Shown: positions 1-9,269 of the stretch, one piece after another
Numbering within the stretch: position 1 is the stretch's first letter
Layout: every line of letters starts with the position of its first letter
Assembly (NCBI GenBank): GCA_034698045.1
Contig: JAQGAU010000494.1
Location: 1-27,099 of the forward strand
Source of the DNA: Paramacrobiotus richtersi
Lineage: Eukaryota; Tardigrada; Eutardigrada; Parachela; Macrobiotidae
Reading direction: 5' to 3'
DNA: 27,099 nt
The notes under the pieces: generated by a model
Database searches by the model: none
Told to the model about the DNA's origin: nothing
Seen by the model: the letters and a program-made list of their open reading frames with translations, nothing else
Translations under genes and position numbers: made by a program

Positions 1-801
1 ATTCGCAGAAATGGTTGCCAACATCCATCTTTGCAAAACTCTTGAACATGGAGGACCTCCGCTTCGCTTCGGTCGATGAATTCGTGGTATGTACGGACGT
101 TTGGGTAAACGTGCGCACAGCTACACGCAGCTCATGACCATAGCGTACCAGTTCGGTCGGCCACGGATACCTGTCAGTGTCACTAGCACAACGCTGCAAC
201 ACGACCACGACCAGCTCGTCACTGCTGACCGATATGGGCAACATACCGGAGCGCCGCAGACTCACGCAGAACGTTCTCCACAGCGGTGAATATCGTGGGA
301 AGACTGCAGCGATATCAGCAGGCAACCGGAAGGCTGGTCGGACGACGAAATCGCCCGACCCAATCGCACGTGAATGCAGCTCCGCAGAGGATGACGGCGG
401 ACGAATTTGGCTCAGTTGCACGATTTCACGCCGGCTTATGCCTCCGTACTGCACCTCCACCAGCACCACCTGCTTCCACTCCTCATGCGGATGGACTCGG
501 TTAGGAGCGTAGCATCGCGCCAGATCCAGGGGCGTTTGGGGCTGTCGCGCAGCAGCGCCACCACGGAAGAGCCCACTGGCAACGTGACATCCGGTTTGTC
601 GTTGTATGTGCAACTGAATGCCTCGTCATATTTCACCAGCTGGCGCCGCTGTCTCTCACATCCGAAGTCAACGACGAGGCCGTCGGACTCAACGTCGATG
701 ATCGTCCCATGCGTTAAGCCCTCTTCCCGAGTGACATCGACTGCCATTCTACCATAGACGGACCGTCGGTAACCACAATCCCCGTACTGAATCCGAAACA
801 T
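1..801 (-). CDS. Agenet/Tudor-like module protein of the F-box family, copy A (3' end off window, one frameshift)
   Basis: Minus-strand coding sequence whose first plausible ATG is at 801-799 (MFRIQYGDCG...). The frame is open upstream to about 855 but without an ATG. Residues about 18-60 form an Agenet/Tudor-like module (AVDVTREEGL, then GLVVDFGCERQ), matching the N-terminus of copy B (AVQVRGDDGL, then QLLVDFLCG). A second module contains PWIWRDATLL, which aligns with PWKWHPGMLT of copy B. About position 500-520 the frame must shift by one base: the homologous continuation (NRVHPHEEWKQVVLVEVQYG) then stays open without a stop to base 1. The F-box-like part expected next would lie outside the window. 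Such modules usually bind methylated or charged peptides, but no function can be assigned here. It is a recently broken gene, a gene with a small unseen intron, or carries a one-base assembly error. Confidence 0.6.
500..520 (-). other. Frameshift site in F-box family copy A
   Basis: Before this point (higher coordinates) the homologous frame reads PWIWRDATLL and soon ends at a TAA near 436. After it, the frame reading NRVHPHEEWKQ continues for about 166 codons to the window edge. The exact base cannot be fixed because both frames are open here. No good GT-AG pair is obvious. Confidence 0.6.
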
Positions 802-1798
802 TCTGCTAACGCTCTTTAGAATGTTGTATAGCCCAATCGACAGCCTCAGTGCCAAATTTTCCGATTACCAAGGCCCAAGGGATACTCTCTTGGTATGGTC
901 TCTTCTTTCATGTGGATAATAGCTTTAATATACTATGAATATATAATGTAATGTTCGGTGCTGCGCAGTTTGACTGATGACGGGGAAATATTGCGGCCAG
1001 GCACCGACGATCGATGTGTGCAGATGAGTGGGTCAAACTTGTAGCATACGGTGCACGGAATGTAAGGCAGTGCTATCGCGCGTTACCGCGATGCGAGAGA
1101 GCAGATTATCGATTAATTCGGCCATGCCAGTGAACACGCCCAAATTCCCAGTTTTCCTGTTAACATTAGTCAGCCATTTTCAACGGGAAACGAACGTACG
1201 TACATGATCAGCCCACTTTAGTTGATCTGTTTGTTAGCTGACCATGGATCAGATATTGCTCTGGATAGTCGATACTGCTTTCGGATTAGTGTTGTCTGGT
1301 GCTTTTATGAAAACGCTCCCTAACACAGTTCTGTGAGTGTGAATCCTATTCCTTACTTGAGTTCAGTGTTCAAGGAGGGGCGAAGTCCCCCCGATGTTTC
1401 TACTGGTGCTCGGTTCGGTTTCTTAATCTTTGTGAAAGGGTAAGGGCGCGGAGTGTTTCTGTCGGTGTTATTTTAACGTTGCTAATGGTAGGTATGGTCT
1501 ACGCTTCGATGCACTTGCACGCATTGAAGCGTAGATCGTAATTATCCGTATTAGTTGTTATGTAGAGGCAGCACAAAGGCTGCCTGCTTCTGTTCACGCT
1601 CCATTTAAGTGTACTGCAGCGTAGACCGTCGGACTGCGCAACGAAGCGTGAATCGTCACAGTATTGACTTTTGCTAGCCGGCATTCTACCTCGGGTTTCT
1701 TTTTATATCAGGAATCAGATTTTAGTTATATCATTTGATATCACGGAAGGGATAAAAAACTAATCTTGTGAAAACTGTTGGGATTTGGTGGAGGTAAA
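802..1798. other. Intergenic stretch, no gene seen
   Basis: No convincing coding sequence on either strand. It holds one copy of a 45-nt sequence (1303-1347) repeated at 4201-4245, and a small GC-rich hairpin around 1373-1392 in which GGGG and CCCC flank CGAAGT. Composition turns AT-rich from about 1690. Confidence 0.5.
1303..1347 (+). repeat. Dispersed 45-nt direct repeat, copy 1
   Basis: Starts TTTTATGAAAACGCTCCC and ends GTGAGTGTGAATCCT. A copy with only a few differences lies at 4201-4245 inside the decayed satellite block. Flanks differ, so this is a shared fragment of a repeat family, not part of a long duplication. Confidence 0.8.
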
Positions 1799-2082
1799 AT
1801 GCCGATTACTTGTTACGTTGTTAATTGTATGTCAAAGAGTGGCGATGATGCAAATGTTGCGTTTTATAAATTTTAAAATTTATTAACGAAAACAGATTGT
1901 TATCGAAAGTGGTTGGATATTTATCATAGGGAAGATAACCCTACAAAAAGTTTTCGTATTTGTTTTCTGCATTTCTTACGGGAAACTTACACAGAAATTT
2001 TGCTAAGCATGTACCAGGACATTTGCGGTATTTATTGGCGGATGCGATACCGACTGAAAATGACCTAAGGATTATCGGACTG
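1799..2082 (+). pseudogene. Broken THAP zinc-finger exon
   Basis: From ATG 1799 the translation begins MPITCYVVNC and has the THAP C2CH signature: Cys5 and Cys10, FYKF where F-x-F-P is expected, W in CYRKWLDIY, and ICFLHF matching C-x-x-H-F. The AVPT-like motif (LLADAIPTEND) that ends THAP domains follows, but one base out of frame, so an indel lies near 1973. The codon after FYKF is TAA (1874-1876) where the family has Pro. The last homologous codon is followed by a consensus donor (CTG then GTGAGT at 2083), so this is an exon with a retained splice site, not a retrocopy. THAP domains bind DNA in cellular transcription factors and in P-element-type transposases; which parent applied is unclear. 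Two disablements make it a pseudogene. Confidence 0.8.
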
Positions 2083-2204
2083 GTGAGTTTAATTCATTTA
2101 ATTCTGTTGAAGCAGTGTATGGTATGTTTTGTGTGGATGGTATACGTTTACACAAATGCAACCTTCAGGTGAAATTGTGTTTTTTTTCCTTATATAAAGC
2201 GAGA

Positions 2205-3130
2205 GTTGCTAACTTTCATTCATGGCTGGTAGGGGTATATATAGATATATCCATAAAATGGAAAAGAATTTTTTTAATAAATAAAGTTTAATTTCTTTAA
2301 ATAATAATCAGTGAACATAGTTGTTACCCTTCAACGATACCGTATATACAGAGGCACGCTTGAATTAAAATTGTACATTTGTCTTCATCAAACAAAGTTA
2401 TAATGCTCAAATAATTTAACCAACGAATACATTTACTAACTGTTTCCTTAACCACGAGTGGGAGACTTATATACAGACGTATCGCTGCAGTGAAACTTGA
2501 AGGGAAACTTTACTTGAACGTTTGCTGTTTAAAACACTATTTAAGCAGATGATGTATCGTTTATGTTTTTTTCATTAACTGAGATTTTACTGTACAAAAA
2601 CAAATTTCAACTTTCAAACGTGGGTGGTAAACCTATATACAGGCGTACCCTTGATGTAAAATAGTACGTTTTTCTTTCTTAAATGAAGTTGTACTGCTGA
2701 AACAATGTATCTGAACGAATATATTCACCAACTTTCAAACAAAGGTGGTAGGCGTATATATATACCCTCAAAATAAAAAGGTACTTCTTTGTATTACAGA
2801 AATTGATCAAACATGTAATTCGTGAATGTAGTTACTGATCATTTATCATGCGTGGTAGACGTTGATATATACAGATGAATCCTGGAAGTAAAGTTGTACG
2901 TCTTTCTTGCTTAAATAAAGTATTTCTATTTCACAAATTTGATTAGCGGAAATATTCACTCACTTGGTGGGTGGTAAACATCCAATGTGTTTTTTCTAAA
3001 AGTTCCAAACGTATATACCTTTACCGTAAGAATGTACTATTTTTATTAAAAACTGCTTTGTGAATCTAGTTACTAACCTTTGACTATGGGTGAGAGAAGT
3101 ATATGTGGACGTACCGTTAAAGACAAATGT
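2205..3130 (+). repeat. Decayed tandem satellite, block 1
   Basis: Degenerate head-to-tail units, spacing about 105-125 bp where measurable. The core reads roughly ACTTTCAAC, GGGTGGTAG, CGTATATACAG, CGTACCCTTGAAGTAAAA, then a T-rich stretch and AATAAAGTT. The GGTGGTA core recurs near 2621, 2744, 2849, 2967 and 3085. Units are AT-rich and diverged, so the array is old. No gene overlaps it convincingly. Confidence 0.8.
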
Positions 3131-3194
3131 GAATAAAATACATACAGCGCAATGGGAATATGTTATTGAAATCTGTTTTCTAATATTGAAAAGA

Positions 3195-3380
3195 CAGAAT
3201 ATTAGAAATTGGCATTTTGGCCTACTTGTGCGCGGTACCATATAGCACGATGCAGGTTGTAGTGTGAGTAAGGCAGAGGCAAAGTGCCGGTTTGCATAGC
3301 TCGACACTGTGACGATCAATGCTTCAATGCGAACAAGTGAAGCATGAATCAAAGCAGCAAGCTGCCTTCGTTTCCAAAAC
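3195..3380 (+). repeat. Dispersed duplicated segment, copy 1
   Basis: Shares with 4630-4800 the ordered blocks CTACTTGTGCGCGGTACC, CACTGTGACGAT, ATGCTT(C/T)(A/G)ATGCG and GAAGCATGAA. The translated minus strands are alike too (HASLVRIEALIVTV against HASFARIKACIVTV). It lies between satellite block 1 and the minisatellite. It may be a piece of an old transposon, but I recognise no encoded domain. Confidence 0.7.
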
Positions 3381-3489
3381 TAATGAAGAAAAGAAGCCGG
3401 GGATCATCGGTCCGCAAGTTAATAGAAACTCGAGACGCATGCCGGTATTCAGATTTTGGATGGCTGCTATAATGCTGTCAGTACAGCAC

Positions 3490-3900
3490 CTCCACGACGT
3501 TTGAAACAAATCCCCCAGGCTAAGGATAAAAAATTGCCAGATTTCACAAAAATCCCCCAAGCTTGTACTAAAACTTTACCAGATTATAAAAAAATTCCTC
3601 AGGTTTATAATAAAAATTTGCCAGGTTATACAAAAATTTCCCAGTCTTCTGATAACTGTTTTCCAGTCTCTACAAAAATCCCCAAGGCATATAATAAAAG
3701 TTTCCCAGTTGCAGCAAAAATCCCCCAGATTTATAATAAAAGTTTCCCTGTCGCTACAAAAATTACCCAGGCTTGTAGTAAAAAATTGCCAGTCTTCACA
3801 AAAATCCCAGGGCATATAATACCAGTTCCCAGTCTCTACGAAAATCTTCCAGGCATATAATAAAAGCTTCTCAGTCGCAACAAGAATCCAGCAGGCTTAT
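3490..3900 (+). repeat. 42-bp minisatellite
   Basis: About nine to ten units of 42 bp with consensus parts TTTCCCAGTTGCTACAAAAA, TCCCCCAGGC and ATATAATAAAAG. Because 42 is a multiple of three, one plus-strand frame stays open from ATG 3456 to 3860 and would encode a 14-residue repeat like KSFPVATKIPQIYN. The opposite strand is also open over 3576-3815. The open frames probably follow from the period rather than from selection. Related units reappear at 6391-6520. Confidence 0.9.
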
Positions 3901-3984
3901 AATGGCAGACGTATGTACAGATGTTCCCTTGAAGAAAAAAGGCTCGTTTTCTTGATAACTAAGGTTGTGTTGCACAAAAAAAGA

Positions 3985-4560
3985 ATTTGAATATAGTTAC
4001 TAACCTTCAACCGTGGGTGGTAGGCGTAGATACAGACGTACCCTTGAAGTGAAATTGAACTTTTTTATTTCTTATGTTGCTCAAAAGTGAAATTGAAAGT
4101 TATATTGCTCTAGAAATTTAAGCAGCGAATATATTTACTAACTTTTAACCAAGGGTTGTAGAGATCTATATTGATGTAACCTTAAAGTAAAAAGGTATTT
4201 TTTTATGAAAACGCTCCCAAACACAGTTGCGTGAGTGTGAATCCTGACAATCGTAGAGGTTGGCAGTCGTAAAGGTTGGTTCTGAAACATTGTGCGGTCT
4301 GTTTCAGCTGGCTGTATAAGAAATAAGTTGGCAAGCTTAATGAACAGAAGGAAGATAACTCAAAAATAATAAGAAAGCAACAAACATAGGAAACGGTTGG
4401 TAACTTTCATCATGGGTGGTAGACGTATTTACAGTGGTACCCTTGTTCCTTTTCCGTTATTAAAATGTTACTGATCAAAGATTTCAGTTAGCGAATGTAG
4501 TTATTTAGTTCAACCAATGGTGGTAGACGGATCTATAAATGTACATTAAGGTAAAAAATT
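3985..4560 (+). repeat. Decayed tandem satellite, block 2
   Basis: Same unit as 2205-3130, with cores near 4013 (GTGGGTGGTAGGCGTAGATA), 4150, 4411 and 4508. It is interrupted at 4201-4300 by the second copy of the 45-nt repeat and by a short GTCGTAAAGGTTGG-like duplication. Units are more scattered than in block 1. Confidence 0.75.
4201..4245 (+). repeat. Dispersed 45-nt direct repeat, copy 2
   Basis: Near-identical to 1303-1347. The differences include one base after GCTCCC and a GC in place of CT before GTGAGTGTG. Confidence 0.8.
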
Positions 4561-4629
4561 AATTAGTATTTAGTTATTGGTTAATAGTTAGTGAATGGTT
4601 AGAGAACTCAACTTTTTTTTGGTAGGATA

Positions 4630-4800
4630 ATATCCAAAAACTTGCATGGTGGTCTACTTGTGCGCGGTACCGTGTAACATCATGCCATGTAGTGCGAATG
4701 AGGAAGAGGTGAAGCTCGGCACTGTGACGATGCATGCTTTGATGCGCGCAAATGAAGCATGAAGTGAAGCAGTCAGGGCGCCTTCGCTTTTAAAGGAAAG
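4630..4800 (+). repeat. Dispersed duplicated segment, copy 2
   Basis: Counterpart of 3195-3380 with the same block order (CTACTTGTGCGCGGTACC, CACTGTGACGAT, GAAGCATGAA). It sits just upstream of the USP pseudogene. The remaining stretch 4801-5204 is AT-rich with nothing recognisable. Confidence 0.7.
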
Positions 4801-5204
4801 ATAGATGAAATGGCGGACGTTAACAGACTCCAAACGAACCATGTCTGGGGAGTAAATGGACCGTATATATGATAGTTATGACCAACACTCCGTCGTTTGT
4901 TCTGCTGGTTACATGATAGCAGCGAGCACGTGAAGAAAAATAGTTTTCGTATAAGAATTAAGGAAAAAGTCAGTTATGTCTGTTGGCAACATACTTCGAA
5001 GGTATTGGCGTAAAAAAAGAATGTACTGTATTGAATTTATTTTTAGTTTTTTTCTTTTCGTATGAATTTCTTTACGTTTAATGGTGTATTTCGGAATGTG
5101 TTTGGTGATAACTAATCGTAGGTGTTTGTCTGTGATCTTTTATTTATGTAATTTAATCTGTGAGCAAGTGTCTGTAAAATTGTAATTCTACAGATTAATA
5201 ATAA

Positions 5205-6427
5205 ATGTGTATGTTTAATTTAGGTAGTAATGATGGATCGATTTTATTGGAGCAGAGTGATCGATCGATTACTGATGTTAATCTTCAGATTAGTGGTAGC
5301 GATCTTTTGGACTTCGTTGCTGGTACACTTATTAAGAAGAATGACCATTCATTTGAAGTTGTTCATGACGAAGTACAAATGGACTGGGTAATATCAGATA
5401 TGCGAATTAGGATGCAATTTAAAGAATCTGGAGAATACATGTTTTTGAATGCTATTTTAAAGTGTCATGTTTATTCATCTCCTCTGTATAATTTTTTGAT
5501 GAAGGATGTTCACGCGCAAAAATGTATGTATTTTAATAATTTAGTGGATTTTACGTCCAACATAGGAATCTATTGAAATATGTTCTTTCGTAGGTCGAGC
5601 TGAAGGGTACTACGTAGCACGCACGGTGCATGAATTTTTGCCCTCCATGTTTCGGAATGATGCGGTGTCTTTGAGTCCTGCGTGTTCGGCAGAAACTCAT
5701 TTTGGTATTTGTTTGACTTGTTAATAGCGCTTTGTTGTGATATTGTATTTTATTCGTGTTATTGTTGTATTTTAGTTTTTGATTCGGGATTGAGTATGGG
5801 TCATCAGGGGGATGCTCATGAGTTTTTGAGGTTACTTATAAATGCGATGGAACGTTGTCTTTTGTTGGATATAAATGGGAATGAAAATATGAAAACGACA
5901 TTTATTAGTCGAATATTTGGTGGGGTTTATCGTTCGAAAGTTAATTGTTTGAAATGTTAGGAATATGTAGATGTTTACGATAGTTTCTTGGATATTGGTT
6001 TTAGATATTGGACAGAGTATAACAAGTTTATTAGATGCTTTGAAGATGTTTGTGCAACTAGAACATCTGACTACATCAGATAGTTTGCGTAAGTGTGAGC
6101 GATGTAAGATGAAAAATTTGGCTACTAAGCAGGTTACTACTCAGGAAACGCAAACATGTTAACGATTCAGCTGAAACGTTTCATTCTTAACGGAACGGTT
6201 CTTTTTTTAAAAATGGTAAGGTTGTAGGATTTGACGAACAGTTAGATTTTATTCCGTATATGAGTTCATATGCAGATGAAACATTTATGTTGTATAAATT
6301 GTATGCTGTTTTTGTTCATATTGGAGAATCGTGTCCCTCTGGACATTATTTGTCATTTGTTAAACTCGGTGGTCCACCGAGTGGTGGTCCAGAAAAATCC
6401 ACCAGGCATATCATAAAACTTTCTTAA
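5205..6427 (+). pseudogene. Ubiquitin-specific protease (USP36/42-like) pseudogene
   Basis: USP-family deubiquitinase landmarks occur in order but in shifting frames. The Cys-box region reads SGEYMFLNAILKC, then SPLYNFLMKDVHAQKC. The QEDAHEF-type box reads MGHQGDAHEFLRLLI (from 5797). A zinc-ribbon half reads SKVNCLKC and then TAG (5958-5960) and EYVDVYDSFLDI. The other half, LRKCERCKMKNLATKQ, is one base out. NMLTIQLKRF (6155-6184) lies in another frame, and the His box reads KLYAVFVHIG, then SGHYLSFVK (to about 6365). At least four frame breaks and a stop make it non-functional. A T-rich segment ending TTTTAG before 5778 looks like an old intron, so it is not a retrocopy. Codon use is far more AT-rich than in the cyclase or serpin genes. 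The last codons run into minisatellite units. Confidence 0.87.
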
Positions 6428-6520
6428 TTACTACCAAAATCCCCCAAGCATTAAAAAGAGTTTCCCAGTTGCTACAAAAATCCCCCAGGCATATAAAAAT
6501 TTTTCCGGTCTCTAAAAAAA
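6391..6520 (+). repeat. 42-bp minisatellite, distal remnant
   Basis: About three imperfect units (AAAAATCCCCCAGGCATATA, TTTCCCAGTTGCTACAAAAA) of the same family as 3490-3900, directly after the USP pseudogene. The USP remnant therefore has the same repeat on both sides. An open frame over 6469-6879 downstream is low-complexity and not supported as a gene. Confidence 0.85.
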
Positions 6521-6886
6521 ACATTTTCCGTTACTGCTGCTATACCCATACATGCATACACTCGCAAATAATAAAATCCTCGTTCATCACTGTTATGCAC
6601 AGTCTTAACCACTGCCATTTATCGTTTACAAATTATACATTCTACAAATTAACGTTCTACAAATTGGTAAAACAATCGAAATCTATGAACTACATTGCAT
6701 ACATTATCGTGCCATGTATTACAACTATTACTATTTTACACGTATGCTGTTTTAGTTACATGCACATTAACACTTGCTATGTTCTTCTAAATTTACACCT
6801 TTGTTTTTTGCTGAAAGGTCACTGGTTGTACAACCTGATAACACCCGTAAGACTAACAAAAAGACTTTGTGTTACATAAGTTTCTG

Positions 6887-7420
6887 TTAACTCTATAGAC
6901 CCCAACATATTTCGCACCCGATTCAATCTGACATGGGTCAAATGACCCAGCCCTGTCTGCTGCTCTATCTCTCTCAAAATGGCCAGAGCTCTGTCTACTG
7001 ATCCATCTCTCTCAAGCGGTTGCAAACCGGATGTTTTTGGTTAAAGATCCAAATTTTTTGTCTTGTCTCTTTCGAATTAATCTTCCGCTGCGGCAGTCGC
7101 TTTTGCCAACAGGATCTATTTTACGTTTGTACTACAAGCTAAGTACTACCAATAGAATTTTTCTTGGTTACGCACTGCATGTGTTTCATATAGTAATTAA
7201 TTGTTTTCCAAATGCACCGAAACTGCGGGTCAATTGACCCATGCACGCACAGAACATCCGGTTCGTAATTTTTTTAGTCTGGTACAGCCGAAACGTGTAT
7301 AATCATCGGCAGGAAGATTAGGAAACGCTGCTTTTTTAAAAATCGCTCCTGTTTATTTTCTGGAAATTATTTTTATTTACGCTTGGGTCACCATGACCCA
7401 GTTGGGTTCTATAGAGTTAA
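6887..7420. mobile_element. piggyBac-type MITE
   Basis: TTAA at 6887-6890 is followed by CTCTATAGACCCCAAC. At the other end GTTGGGTTCTATAGAG is followed by TTAA at 7417-7420. The termini are inverted repeats with one mismatch in 16, and TTAA duplication is the hallmark of piggyBac-type insertion. Inside are three palindromes of form GGGTCA-N(2-3)-TGACCC (6934-6949, 7227-7240, 7384-7400), a subterminal feature familiar in piggyBac-derived non-autonomous elements. No transposase is encoded, so it is non-autonomous. Confidence 0.83.
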
Positions 7421-8402
7421 AGTGACGTATGCACGCGAAAAAAGAAAAGTCAATTATATCTGTAACGATTATATCGATAACGTATATCGTTTAGCGTTTT
7501 CATAATAACCATGCGTCATCACCAAATCTAGCGTGGTTCTCCGAAGGATGTACGTCTCTGGATGCATATCCAGATTCATATCACGATCAGATTCTCTAGC
7601 GTATGTTGAAACATTTCTGCTTCAGATTCGCTGGATTGCAACTACATTTTCGTGTACTACTTCAACTACACAGATGCAAGTGCATTTTGTCCAGTTGGAA
7701 TCTCTATCACCCGGTAGGCGCTCACCTGGGTAACCTAGGCACTCATTTGTGTGAAAGGTCACCGCCAATATGCATTGCACATTCTTGCGCATCGACACTA
7801 GACCTTCAGCCATGGAAGCCGACGAACATAACGTTATGCACTGTACATAGTTACAGACTGAGTAAGCTTGAAGGTTGACGACACAATAATGTCCCGATTA
7901 TCACCGTTGTTGTTTGGGCATGCAAATGAGACGTGTACGTAGCCTATACGGCCTATAGCCCACTTTCAGTGAAGACACACCTTTACGAATATTCTCGGAG
8001 GAAGCCCATGAGATTTCAGCCTAATTTGGACATTTTACAGGCAAAACCAAAGTAGACACTTTCAACACAAAACACTTGGTCTAAGTTGTGGTGTCCGGGT
8101 TTGCCAAAGGTCACTTGTGAGTTCCGCCTTATAACCAATGTCTTGTAGAGTTAGTACGTTTCGTCGGAAATCTCACGGGCGTATATTTAAAAACTTAACG
8201 TCTATGCAACAGGCAGATGATACGCACACAAACCGTCGCATTTATTCGTTGTGGATAACGACCGTAGGAAAAATACAATACGTTCAACGACGCGGTAGCG
8301 CAAGGACGTCTTTTCATCATGGAATACCATACCCGGTTTATGGTAGGGGCTAACGCAACGGAATGTAACATTATTATTAATTTTCACAGTAACATGCAAT
8401 TA
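7421..8402. other. Intergenic stretch, no gene seen
   Basis: Only short open frames with no recognisable motif. No repeat or RNA gene stands out. Confidence 0.5.
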
Positions 8403-9126
8403 CTACCCGGAACAAACACTTGCTAGGCGTACAATGTTTTGATTTCTGAGCCTGCTTTTTCTGAATTCTCTGTTTCCTGAATCCTGAGATAAACAAAGGT
8501 GACAGATGTTACAAAAGTCAAGAAGCAATCGCAGAGCAGCTGTGTGTTCATTTCTCAATACGGGATCGGCGGAACCAGTATAATCTGCTGGTGTCAAATT
8601 AATCGTAAACATGTTATACAGTAGCATACACACAGGACCTATAGTGATTCTGTTTCCTCTCAAGATGATCAGCTGCTTAAGCATTTTCGGACTTTGCCAG
8701 AAAGTTAATAGCTGTGTAGTTGTAGGTATTGGGTCTTCTCTAATAAAGATGGCGCCACAAAATGCTTCCTCTTGTACGACGCGCAGGGCGGAGGAAGTGC
8801 GGAACCAGTCGGGGTGGAGTCTAAATCCTTTAATTGGCAAAAGCCGCCACAGTACCAAAAGCCAGCGCAGATAGAGACTACCAAAGTACGTTAAAAATTC
8901 AAACGTCACTGAAAAAACAACCAAAATCAAGATTCGTCTGGAAGATATATCTGCCTTGGTCATAACAATCAAAAACATTGTTAGCGGAAAAACTGCAATT
9001 AGCACGTATGAAAATGAGCGAGCCGGCAAATGACAAACGGCTCCTGATGTGATATCGTTCAGGGATCCACATACACGCCCTGATCCTGCGGGGGTGCTTC
9101 TCGGAGCGAATAAGAGCAAGGGTCAT
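8403..9126 (-). CDS. Putative membrane protein, unrecognised
   Basis: Proposed two-exon model. Exon 1 is 9126-9075 (ATG; MTLALIRSEKHPRR). Its donor is GTATGT at 9074, a near-consensus site. The intron is 82 nt and ends TAATTGCAG. Exon 2 is 8992-8403, ending in TAG. The product would be about 213 aa. Two strongly hydrophobic segments follow the junction (FFPLTMFLIVMT; RRILILVVFSVTFEFLTYFG with SLYLRWLLVLWRLL), and a weaker one is ITIGPVCMLLYNMFTINL. The last segment, preceded by a QLLTFWQSP-like stretch, vaguely recalls the C-terminal end of arthropod gustatory-type receptors, but their TYxxxxxQF motif is missing, so I do not assign that family. It starts 143 nt downstream of copy B on the same strand. 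It may be a fragment or lack further exons. Confidence 0.4.
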
Positions 9127-9269
9127 AAGAGCAGTTAACCTTGAAAAAGCACATTAGCTGATATTCTTGCAGTACTTTGATGTACATCTAGCGGTCAGTA
9201 TCTTGTACTTCGTATACAGTTGGACTCCGCTGAATTTTACGTCGTGTCGCCAGTTGCAGAAGATCCGGG

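Noticed and set aside
436-855. Copy A starting at 855
   Set aside because: The codon there is TTG, not ATG; the first ATG in frame is at 801.
3490-3900. CRISPR-like array
   Set aside because: Units are contiguous and variable with no constant-repeat and spacer structure, and the context is eukaryotic.
6469-6879. Plus-strand open frame of 136 codons after the USP relic
   Set aside because: Begins within minisatellite units and is AT-rich and low-complexity with no motif.
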